Source of the DNA: Zhengitettix transpicula
Lineage: Eukaryota > Arthropoda > Insecta > Orthoptera > Tetrigidae
DNA length: 64,000 nt
NCBI GenBank assembly: GCA_037074705.1
Contig: CM073594.1
Span: 77,191,009 to 77,255,008 of the forward strand
Direction: 5' to 3'
Below the pieces are notes generated by a model. It was not told the DNA's origin, did no database searches, and worked only from the letters and a program-made list of their open reading frames with translations. Position 1 is the first letter of the stretch, and each line of letters opens with the position of its first letter. This document shows, piece after piece, positions 45,811 through 55,757 of this stretch. A program made the translations under genes and the position numbers.

Positions 45811-47055
45811 CTTCTGCTCGGAATACATCATATAATGTATTCTTACTCCTGTATTAATTGAGGGTAAGTCTTCGAGTTCTCTTACAATTAAGTAAGTAGC
45901 CTGTATGACGGTTTTGTTAGAAGCAATTCTCGTATCAATTACTTCGTGAGTTTCTTGAATGGAGCAAACGTTGGAGACACGTGACGTTACAAGCTAAACG
46001 CACATGAGGAACATGTAATATGGGTCATTAATGTCACCGCGTTCAGCTGGGAAAGCTGGGCGCGTTACAAATGCACAGTGTAGCATGCGAAGCACGTATT
46101 ACACATTTTGATGTTGTGTGGCTAATTGCAAAGAAACAATGACGCATCAAACGCCATAGAGAATCCACCGTTCCCAGCTACCGGGCATGGACACGTCCAT
46201 TGTGTGGTTCTGTGTGACAGCGAATAATTACGGACGAGTTATCCATAAAGGAATTGATTTACGTCTTAGCCGTAAAGCGAATGAATAAAGCTGCTCGTGA
46301 TTTCACACATTTCAAGCACAATGGACCCGACGTGGGGAGGCAAATTAATTTCAACAATTTGCCTTCTCTGACAGCAAAAGGTGCATTTCCTCGGTACACT
46401 TTGGATAATGATCCCGCACAATTCTTCCGAGAGTTGTTAAATATTACAATTGTGAAAGTATGTTCCTTTCTACTGTTCAGTGAAATAATCGTGAAAATCG
46501 CTTGTGCGTGAAATAATGAGGGAAATGTCTGGCATCGTTTCAAGATTTGTTGCTTAGTAGCTGATTCCTCACCTAGTTTACCTTTATACTGATAACTAAA
46601 AGTGACGCAATCCTCTTGACAATTTTGCAACACTAAACAACCACGTAAGATTTCAAAACCTGAACCTACCATGTCTATGAACTTAAATGTTGCCTTTCTA
46701 TGCATGAAATCAACCTACGGAATAATAATTTAAGATCATGTATCATAAGTAAAAACTCCGGTATTCACTTCAAATCGCTTATATAAAACTATTAGTTCAA
46801 TTACTTTAGAACATGTCTTCTCGTGACAACATATCAACGATAGGTTTATTTAGAAACTAATATTTCTATATTAACAAATCTTCCCGTCATTAATACTAAA
46901 TTATTGCTAATTTTAGCTAGTAACACTTGTGGCACGTATGCATTGATGTACCAAAATTATCAGGTCATTTCACTCCATGTGTTTCATCCTTGAGTTATTT
47001 AACCCCAATCACTTCATCCTGCTGTCGTCACTTTTTCCATTTCAATTTTGTTTGA
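45811..47055. other. Unassigned sequence
   Basis: 46000-46260 is GC-moderate and single-copy here. A 148-codon minus-strand frame at 46259-46705 is open but shows no recognisable domain, signal peptide or neighbours, and I do not call it a gene. Confidence 0.35.
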
Positions 47056-47057
47056 TA

Positions 47058-48356
47058 CGAGGGTGAATCAAATATACACAAGACTTATTTTTTTAAATAT
47101 TTATTTTGATTTTAAACGCACAAACAATCATAGTTTATTTTTCTACATAATCTCCTGATTTATAAACACATTTTTCCCAGCGTATAGGTAATTTTTTAAT
47201 TCCTTCCACGTAAAAAGAGTCAGGTCGTGTTTGTAGCCAATTGCGCACATATGCTTCAACCTCATTGTCGCTGTGGAATTTTTGCCCTCCCAAAGCTTCC
47301 TTGAGAGGACCAAAGACATGGAAGTCGCAGGGAGATAGGTCTGGACTGTATGGAGGGTGTTCCAGTGTCTCCCAACCCAGTTGCTCCAATTTTTGTACGG
47401 TCAGGGCTGCTGTATGGGGGCGAGCATTGTCATGGAGGAGAATCACTTTTCTCATCGGAAGGTCTCGTATTTTGCGGCGATATGCAAGTCTGACCTCAGT
47501 CAAAATTTGGCAGTAGTATGCCGCATTAATTGTTCTGCGCTCATGCAAAAAATCAAGGTGCAGCAGGCCACGCTGGTCAAAAAAAACGGTAGCCAAAACC
47601 TTGCCAGCCGATAATCGTGACTTGGCTTTCACTGGTCCGGTTTCTCCTTTCTTCCTCCACTCCATACTCGCTTGTTTCGACTCAGGGGTGTAGTGATGCA
47701 CCCACGTTGCAACACAGGTGACAATGTGAGAAAGAAATGGGTCTCCTTCTTCCCGAAATCGTGCAAGAAGACGCTCACACACTTGAAAACGATTCAGTTT
47801 CTGGTCAACTGTGAGAAGGCGAGGAACCCACCTGGCACACACCTTGCGATACCCTAGCTCCTCTGAGAGTATAGAGTAAGTGCTCCCATAACTTATTCCA
47901 ACCTCAATTGCAATATCCGAAGTTGTTAGACGCCTATCACCTTCAACAAGTTGACGAACACTGTCGATGTTGCCCGCTGTAATGCTGGTGCGGAGTCTGC
48001 GGTCATGGCTCTCATTTTCAACACGTTCACGGCCCTCCATGAACTGTTTATGCCAAGCAAACACTTTAGCTCGCTACAGCGTCTCTTCCCCGAATTGTGC
48101 AGTCAGTCTTCTCAAGATTTCGGCCGGTTTTACACCTTCTGCAGCTAAAAACTTGATAACAATACGTTGCGCAATAGAGGGAGGTACCTCCTGCTCGGAC
48201 ATCGTAACGATGGACACTGAGCGAGTCTATGATGATAAGTCACGTGCTTCCCCCACTCCTGACAAACCAACCTAACAGCCAATAACAGCGGAACGTTCTT
48301 CCATCACTATTGCGCGCGCAGGTCCAAAAGTCTCGTTTATATTTGATTCACCCTCG
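47058..48356 (-). mobile_element. Mariner element, copy 3 (1299 bp), nearly intact
   Basis: Inverted ends CGAGGGTGAATCAAATATAC (left) and the complement of CGAGGGTGAATCAAATATAA (right), with TA at 47056-47057 and 48357-48358. Full-length transposase sequence on the minus strand. The only obvious lesions are one stop and the loss of the first catalytic residue, so it is younger than the other two mariners. Confidence 0.96.
47135..48202 (-). pseudogene. Mariner transposase, two inactivating lesions
   Basis: Start ATG at 48200-48202 gives MSEQEVPPSIAQRIVIKFLA; 355 codons to the stop. A TAG at 48074-48076 interrupts codon 43 in the first helix-turn-helix; downstream the frame is open for 309 codons. 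Catalytic domain: HDNARPH (second Asp, about residue 258) and SPCDF (third Asp), 34 residues apart. The first box, normally ending in Asp-Glu-Thr-Trp, reads TCVATW, so the Asp is Val (about residue 164) and the Glu is Ala. The C-terminal GIKKLP, RWEKCV, GDYVEK is intact. It cannot be catalytically active. The family is one with a YSPDLSPCDFHVFGPLK signature. Confidence 0.96.
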
Positions 48357-48358
48357 TA

Positions 48359-48471
48359 TTTGGAATATTATCCCAAGCTGCTTGTTGAATGTTCCTAGCA
48401 AACAGGTCTGTTTCATCAAGTTGATTTTCAGAAACAGAGAGATTGATGGAATTTTTAAGTTGTATTCTAAA
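48359..48471. other. Unassigned spacer
   Basis: Between the mariner target site and family C; nothing recognised. Confidence 0.3.
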
Positions 48472-48935
48472 ACTATTCCAATCTGTCATATTGTTTGCAA
48501 GCCCCAAAACTAAAATATCTAAGAAAATATTTGCAATCTCTCCACAACTTCACCAAAACCCAACTGCTTTTATGCTTCCTCAACCCCTCAGAATCTGATG
48601 ATCTTAGGCGATTAGAATCGCAATTCCTTTTTGATGACCAGTTCCCCTCCGGGGTTCACATAACAAAGTTGAATGGTCTGGGAACACGTACACGACGGTG
48701 CCAATTTGGCGGCGCGTCTTGGCCGAACGTGGTAGAATCGTGTAACTAGACGCTGGGCACCTCCCCTAATCCTCACAAAAGATGAGCGTTCAGGCTATTC
48801 GTCACTTACCTGAGTTGCGATCATTGGCTTTGGTCAGACCGAAACCAAGAATATGAAGTTCTTAGGATTTTTATGTAAAATAAAATATATAGATAAAAAA
48901 TTAATAACCCCCAATTATTGTATCGCCACCTGTGT
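48472..48935 (+). repeat. Family C repeat, copy 1
   Basis: TTGTTTGCAAGCCCCAAAAC, CTAAGAAAATA, CAACCCCTCAGAATCTGATG, ATCTTAGGCGATTAGAATCG, TTCCCCTCCGGGGTTCACAT, GTGCCAATTTGGCGGCGCGT, TTACCTGAGTTGCGATCATT, GGTCAGACCGAAACCAAG, then an AT-rich tail ending CCCCCAATTATTGTATCG. Copies 2 (49831) and 3 (52430) share these in order. The class is unknown: neither terminal inverted repeats nor TG/CA ends were found. Confidence 0.85.
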
Positions 48936-49830
48936 CCACTACAATTTATTTTTGTTTTTAGTCACAACTGAACCGATTCTTACATTTCTATTTCTTTTCC
49001 CAGATTTTCCATGGGTTTTCACAGTCTAGTCTATTCAGTTTCTGTCTACGCATTTACAGTTGCGTATTATGATGATACCTCCGGGGACGTTTCTGTGTGT
49101 TGTCACTGGCCCAGGTGCTTTCATTTGGTTATTAAATTGGGAAAGAAAATTTTGTCGCACAGTAAAATTCCGTTGAATTCTCCCTGTTGATCTGCTGTAA
49201 ATGGCGTGCGCTTTCGCCAGCGTGCATCGCCACATTACCGTCCTCACACGCGTGAGTAAATGTTTTCGCTCCCCGCGGTCCGAAACAATATTTACGCACA
49301 CGCGTGTCGCTCGCTCTCGCAAGAGCTGCGTAACAATGAGCCGTGTGTGAGACAATCGGAGCGCCGTCAGCTTCGACACGGGAATCCACTCAGCACACAC
49401 AACACCTCCGCCGCCTCTGACAAATGCGCCGCGTCACCAAGTCATCAAGATTAATGCATGACTCTCCTGTTCCGTGGCCTCTGTCCTCGTGCCATGGCCG
49501 GCGAATCTATAGCGATGCATTGCGTAACGGAACGAGATCTTCCGCTCTTTCACTTGCGATGAGTGCTGTATACTCTGCCATCGCGGCATTTGTGACTCTC
49601 CTGGGAACAGGGGAACTGTAAAAGTTCTATTACCTGATAACTTCGGACTGAAAATAAGCTTCATTTTGTAATGAAAATATTTTTTGAACAATTCAATCGT
49701 ACAAATGGTGTCTATGACCGGCGATGTGTCACGATAGTACACTTAAGTGAAATTCCGTGGCCTCAAACTTAGATGGTTGTACGACCACATGTAGTGATGG
49801 GAGTATCATCCCTGTAAAGTCTAAGTAGCG
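48936..49830. other. GC-rich single-copy block
   Basis: 49030-49640 is GC-richer and CpG-containing (CACACGCGTGAGTAA and ACGCACACGCGTGTCGC). It lies between two direct copies of family C. Frames of up to 121 codons on both strands are attributed to composition. Confidence 0.35.
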
Positions 49831-50232
49831 CCAATCTGTCACCTTGTTTGCAAGCCCCAGAACTAAAATATCTAAGAAAATAGTTGCCATCTGTCCACAA
49901 CTTCACACCAAAACACAACTGATTTTATGCATTCTCAACCCCTCAGAATCTGATGATCTTAGACGGTTAGAATCGCAATTCCTTTTTGATGACAACTTCC
50001 CCTCCGGGGTTCACATAACAAAGTTGAAGGGAACACGTACACGACGGTGCCAATTTGGCGGCGCGTCTTGGCCAAACTTGGTAAAATCATGTAACCAGAC
50101 GCTTATACCTGAGTTGCGATCATTGGCTTTGGTCAGACCGAAACCAAGGAAAATTAAATTCTAGGATTTTTACGTAAAATAAAATGTATAGATAAAAAAT
50201 AACCCCCAATTATTGTATCGTCACCTGTGTGG
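49831..50232 (+). repeat. Family C repeat, copy 2
   Basis: Closely matches copy 1 but lacks about 60 bp between AGACGCT and TACCTGAG. Ends in CCCCCAATTATTGTATCG and CACCTGTGT as copy 1 does. Confidence 0.88.
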
Positions 50233-50820
50233 AGAACCCATTAGCGTAAAACATATTCTTCCACCAGGGTTTTACCTTTTCCTTTCAAATATTTTGCATT
50301 GTAATGCGGAGTAGATAGTGAAAACAAGCATTATGTTCAAAATGTGCAGCAACAAGAGCCCGATGACATGGTTTGGTATAGTTGTCAAACTCACAGTATT
50401 TACCATATGTCTCAAAATAAATACCGTCTTCTTTAAGTTTCAAAGAACAACAAGGAAGTGAAAGTAGACGTGGTCAAGTTGTGTGTGAGATTCTTTTTAG
50501 CTAGTCTCCGGGTTTCATTCCCTAATAATGTTAAAGGGTAAAGAGATGCATTGATATAACAATTAATACTGTGACTACAAACAAGCTACTCAGCTTATGA
50601 GGATAGTTCCATTGTCAACTTCATGTGGAACATTCGGAAATCTTGTGACAAGATTATTAAAAAAAATTATTCTTCTGATACATACAAAATTTTCATACAT
50701 TTTTCAAAATAAATTCAGCACTAAGAAATTGCTTAGTTATCGTCTATACTGTGATTGCGGGATTATCTTCCGGTACAATACTGCTAAAGATGATCTGACA
50801 GGTAGGTAATGTCAGTTGGC
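50233..50820. other. Unassigned sequence
   Basis: No supported feature; the satellite array begins at its right edge. Confidence 0.35.
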
Positions 50821-50824
50821 TCGG

Positions 50825-52190
50825 GCGGACTCTGAAATTTGTTGTACTTCCTAGAAGATGGTCACTCAGCTTGCTTGCCTACTGGCTCTCGTCAGTAGGA
50901 CGGTTCAAACTGTCTAATTCATCAAAAAATAGATTCTGAAATATGTTGTATTTCGTGGAAGATGGTGACTCAAATTGCCTAGAGCCTCTCGTCAGTAGCA
51001 CAGTTTAAACTACTGTCTATTTCATCAAAAACTAACTTCTCAAATTTGTTGTATTTCCTGCAAGATAGTCACTCATCTTGCCTAGAGCCCTCTCGTCAGA
51101 ATCACAGGTCAAACGTCTGTCTATTTGATCAAAAACTAACTTCAGAAATTTGTTGTCTTTCCTGGAAGATGGTAACTCAGCTTGCCTACAGGCCCTAGTC
51201 AGTAGGACAGCTCAAACTGCTGTCATTTTGATTGATAACTAACTTTAGAAATTTTTATGTATTTCCTGGAAGATGGTCACTCAGCTCGCCTAGAGGCTCT
51301 CGTCAGTAGAACAGATCAAACTTCTGTCTATTTCGTTTAAAATCTAACTTCAGAAATTTGTTGTATTTCCTGGAAGATGGTCACTGAGCGTGCCTACAGA
51401 GTCTCGTCAGTAGGACAGTTCAAGCTTTTGTCTATTTGATCAAAAAGTAACTTCCAAAATTTGTTATATTTCCTGGAAGATGGTCACTCAGCTTGGCTAC
51501 AGGCTCTCGTCAGTAGGAAAGCTCAAACGTCTGTCTATTTGATCAAAAACTAACTTCAGAAATTTGTTGTATTTCCTGGAAGATGGTCACTCAGCTTGCC
51601 TAGAGCCTCTAGTCAGTAGCACAGCTCAAACGTCTGTCTATTTGATCAAAAACTAACTTCAGAAATTTATTGTCTTTCCTGGAAGATGGTTACTCAGCTT
51701 GCCTAGAACCTCTCGTCAGTAGCACAGTCCAAACTACTGTTTATTTCATCAAAAACTAACTTCTGAAATTTATTGTATTTCCTGGAAGATGGTCACTCAG
51801 CTTGCCTAGAGCCTATCGTCAGGAGCAGAGTTCAAACTACTGTCTATTTCAACAAAAACTAACTTCTGTAATTTGTGGTATTTCCTGCAAGATGGTCACT
51901 CAGCTTGCTTTCCTACAGGCTCTCGTCAGTAGGAAAGCTCAAATGTCTGTCTATTAGATCAAAAACTAACTTCAGAAATTTGTTGTATTTCCTGGAAGAT
52001 GGTATCTCAGCTTGCCTACAGGCTCTAGTCAGTAGGACAGCTCAAACTGCTGTCATTTTGATTAATAATTAACTTCAGAAAATTTTATGTATTTCGTGGA
52101 AGATGGTAACTCAGCTTGCCTACAGACTCTCGTCAGTAGGACAGTTCAAGCTTCTGTCTATTTGATCAAAAAGTAACTTTTGAATAGTTT
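50825..52190 (+). repeat. 104-bp satellite array, 13 units
   Basis: Head-to-tail units with period 103-104 bp. The word CTGGAAGATGGTCACTCAGC starts near 50851, 50955, 51058, 51162, 51266, 51370, 51473, 51576, 51679, 51782, 51885, 51992 and 52096. Each unit continues with TTGCCTANAGNCTCTCGTCA, GTAGNACAGNTCAAAC, TGTCTATTTGATCAAAAACT, and AACTTCAGAAATTTGTTGTA. GACAG and CTGTC can pair as a small hairpin. Diagnostic variants in units 2-5 recur in units 10-13, a higher-order period of 8 units (about 830 bp). Not transcribed from any visible gene. Confidence 0.95.
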
Positions 52191-52429
52191 CGCCAAAAAC
52201 TAACTCGTTAATAACTTTTGAAAAGTGAAAACTAATCGTCACTACTCCATAGCTTCCCCAACAATCACTAGGTCCACTAACCTAACTAACATGGACATTC
52301 TAATACCCAACTTCTCCTAAAAGTATAAAGTTCAATAACGTCCACTCCATAACTTACCAACCGAAAACCAAAAGCTATCGAAATCCTGCTTGCCCCGCAA
52401 GTTCCATATGTTTCGCCTTGCCGAAATTC
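52191..52429. other. Transition from satellite to family C
   Basis: Direct words such as TAACTCGTTAATAAC and CACTACTCCATAGCTTCCCC are seen; possibly the 5' portion of family C copy 3. Confidence 0.3.
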
Positions 52430-52765
52430 CTCCCCACACGGTATTTGATTCTGATGATCTTAGCCAATAGAATCAGATTAGTGATCACACAAATCTGAAT
52501 TTTTTTTTATTTAGCCACACCTTTTCCGGGGTTTAAAGCCAATTTCATCAACCTTTGAAGACACATCCGCGACGGCACCAATTTGGTGGAGAATCTTGTC
52601 TGAACGTGCTAAAATATTGTGATTAGCCCCGACAGACACTCATAATGTTCTAATACTCACAAAAGGATGTCGCGGACGGGTTTTTTTCCTTTATGTGTCT
52701 ACCTCACCCTCGCCAGACTGAAGCCGAGAATATTAATTCCTAACAATATTTTCATTCTATAATAA
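52430..52765 (+). repeat. Family C repeat, copy 3 (diverged)
   Basis: TTGATTCTGATGATCTTAGC, CCTTTTCCGGGGTTTAAAGC, CGACGGCACCAATTTGGTGG, AATACTCACAAAAGGATG, CGCCAGACTGAAGCCGAGAA follow family C order with more substitutions than copies 1 and 2. Confidence 0.7.
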
Positions 52766-54417
52766 ATTTAAAAATATAAATAATTCAGTAAATAACGCTC
52801 ATTTAATTTATCTAGCTTGTGTACACTACAAATAAGAGATCGATACGTACCCTGAAAATAAGTTTAATGTTGCAGTAGCTCCAACCAAAAATTATAAAGT
52901 AACTTCAGAAATTACATGTGCTTCACCACGGTCATAGGAACAACAATTTCAAATTGATACGACCCAATCTACTGATAAGCAATGTCTCTATTTTATTTCT
53001 CTAGTTCTACTTCCTCATCACTTTGTGATGCTATGATCTACTCTACGCCAAATTTCGTTTTCTGACTCCCTTTATCCGTGAGTCTCTCACACTCACACAC
53101 ATACTGTCTGATTTTCGCCGGCTTACTATGACTTACTTCGTGAAAAGATTTATTATGATATATAGAAATAATTATCTTTCTTATTATTAAAATTACAATA
53201 TAAAAAACATTAAAAATATAATATAAAATTTAACAATTCGCGATATTGTGATTGAGAATCAAAATGACCAAATAGTGTTTTTGTGGTGAAAGTCGCTTTT
53301 TAGAAAACACTCTTAGAAATGAGACAAATTAACGAAATGATGTAAATTAATTAATGTTCCACCAAGGGCAATATAATAAATCATTTAGAAGTTTTCATTA
53401 AATTTTATCGAATATGTTAGAGAATAAAATCAAAATAAACTCTGAGCCATATTCAGGACCTTTACATTTCAGATGCACATTCTTACATAATATATAAAGC
53501 AATTAATTCTGATTTTTCTCATCATAAGTCACATGCAATAAAAAATTAAATCTGTAGGTGAGTGGCAGTAAAACAGTTCTCATGACCGCTTTGTCTTCTG
53601 AAAAGTTTACTATGGGTTAACAACCGCTGTCATCTGATAGGTTCCAGCCTTTCCTCTTCTTGTAGAAATCTAATCATCTCTGTTGCTCAAGTCTTTTTAG
53701 ACACTGTTTCGCTTTATTGCTCCTCCTGCAGAACTTTTGCTCTTTCCTTAAGTGTTCTTCTAACTTTTCTTTCCAGAGGAGTGGAGACTGTGCAAAACAT
53801 TGGGCTACCGAGGCGAATAAATGTTTTCCGAAAGTGATGTTCTTTGTGACGTTTAGTCTGGAATTTCTGGTAAACTTTGTGAGAAATAGTTATGTTGTAA
53901 AGAAGAGTATATTTTACACGGCACCATTATTTCAGTTATATTTGCAACGTGTTAGCAAATAATATTCAGAATGCATGTCACCAGGAACAGGTAGTTTCTT
54001 CTCAACGATAGTTGCACTGTTCACAAGATAATTATAGGAGATGTAGAAGGCAGAAGCCTTTCACAGGTGCGGTGACTATCAATTGATTTTTTTTGAAAGT
54101 GGAAAAAACTCTAGACAATTTTGTCACAATACACAGACACATTAAAAATTATTAACCTCGGGTCAGACAAATTTTCGGCGAAGAAAATTCTAATAATTAA
54201 AAAAACAATATTATTTTAAATGTCACAATTCTATTAGTCGAAAGGGTTTACAGAAGAACGTAATGAATTTGCTACGTTCAAAAATAAATATAATATTAAA
54301 CAAAAACAGCTTTCTCTAATACCCCAGCACTATTAATACGACGAATAATGAATATTTATCGCGTGTTTAAATATCTGCATATTTATTTAGGTTTCATTGT
54401 AAGCTTTATTATTATTA
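52766..54417. other. AT-rich stretch, nothing recognised
   Basis: A plus-strand frame at 53717-53962 has no family resemblance. No repeat partner found. Confidence 0.35.
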
Positions 54418-54983
54418 CTAGCTAGGTTTCCCGGCGTTGCCCGGGATGTTGTATATCTATAACCCCCAGTTTGACTCGAATCTCGGTTGTTTTTGCGTTA
54501 ATTATATGAAACCCCTAAGGGTGCTCCCCTACCATGCAGAAAGGATTTAAAATTTTACAAACAACATCGTTAGAAATAACATCAACGTCATTGACCCCGA
54601 CAAATATTTATTCCAGGCAAATATCGACCATGTTTGAAAAATTCCAATTGGCCAATTGAATGTCATAATTAAACCATAAATACATAACCCTGGATTTGAC
54701 TCGGTTGTATTCGCGTTATTTTCTTGTAACGCCCTTCCACCCTCACCCCTAACGTTTCTCCTTTCCAATGCTGTAAGGGGTTGAAATTATACTCATATCA
54801 CATCTTGTTGACCCCAAAAAATATTTATTCGACTCAAATATCGGCTGTTTTAGCAGGTTTAAATATTTCCACCCCCGCTCCTGGGGGGGTACGAAATTTG
54901 GTGAATCTTGCTCCACCGGTCTAGATTTGTATAAGGAACATACAAATATATATACATACAAACACTCTGCTTTATTTATTAGA
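54418..54983 (-). mobile_element. Helitron-like element, family A, copy A1 (566 bp)
   Basis: Minus-strand 3' end CTAG at 54418-54421 beside A at 54417, with the hairpin CCCGGC-GTT-GCCCGGG just inside. The 5' end is TCTAATAAATAAAGCAGAGT at 54983. Internal subrepeats have GACTCGAATNTCGG, AGGGNTTGAAATTATAC, TTTATTCGACTCAAATATCG, TTCCACCCCCGCTCC. No coding frame. It abuts A2 directly at 54983/54984. Confidence 0.85.
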
Positions 54984-55757
54984 CTAGCTGGGTGCCCGGC
55001 GTTGCCGGGTTGTCATTTATCCATAACCCTCGATACACTCCAATTTCGTTTCTCAGTTTGTTTTAAATATTCTCAGCGACATCAATAACCTTGATTTTAC
55101 TCGAATCTCTGTTGATTTGGCGTTAGTTATATGAAACGCCCCATCCACCCCCACACCTAAGGGTGCTCCCCTCGCATGCCGAAAGGGATTGAAATTATAC
55201 ACAAACAACATTAGTAGAAATACAATCAATATAATTAACCCTGAAAAATATTTATTCAACGCAAATACCTGCTCAAAAATTTCCACCCCGCTACCCCTGC
55301 ATCTGAGGGGTAAATGCAAAGTTGAATGCCATAACTAAACTCAGTGACATCCATAACCTTCGATTTGACGCCAATCTTGGTTGTATTCGCGTTATTTTCC
55401 TGTAAAGCATCTCCTCCACAAACCCTAAGGGTGCCCTTTTCCCAGGGTGTAGGGGATGAAAATTATATTCAGAATAACATCGCTAGAAACACTATCAATA
55501 TCTTTGACCCCTAAAAATATTTAACCGACTCAAATATCGACTGTTTTAGCATGTTTAAATATTTTCACCCCCGTCCACCCCCACTTCTGGGGTGTTAGAC
55601 GCAACTCACCCCACGACAGTGTTTGTTTCCTGGTCGCAAAGAACACGTGTACAAAATTTGGTGAAATTTTCTCCACCGGTGTAGATTTGTATAGGGAACA
55701 TACAAATATATATATATATATATATATATAAACAAACACTCTGCTTTATTTATAAGA
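54984..55757 (-). mobile_element. Helitron-like element, family A, copy A2 (774 bp)
   Basis: Minus-strand 3' end CTAG at 54984-54987 with the hairpin CCCGGC-GTT-GCCGGG, a perfect 6-bp stem with a 3-nt loop, 8-9 bp from the CTAG. The 5' end is TCTTATAAATAAAGCAGAGT at 55757, preceded by A on the minus strand. A (TA)n tract lies 25-50 bp inside the 5' end. The interior has the same subrepeats as A1, present about twice. Confidence 0.88.

Noticed and set aside
46259..46705. 148-codon minus-strand open frame
   Set aside because: No recognisable domain, signal peptide or splice context; lies in GC-moderate sequence where long chance frames are expected.
50825..52190. CRISPR-like array
   Set aside because: The whole 104-bp unit is repeated with no unique spacers, and the context is a eukaryotic genome; it is a satellite.
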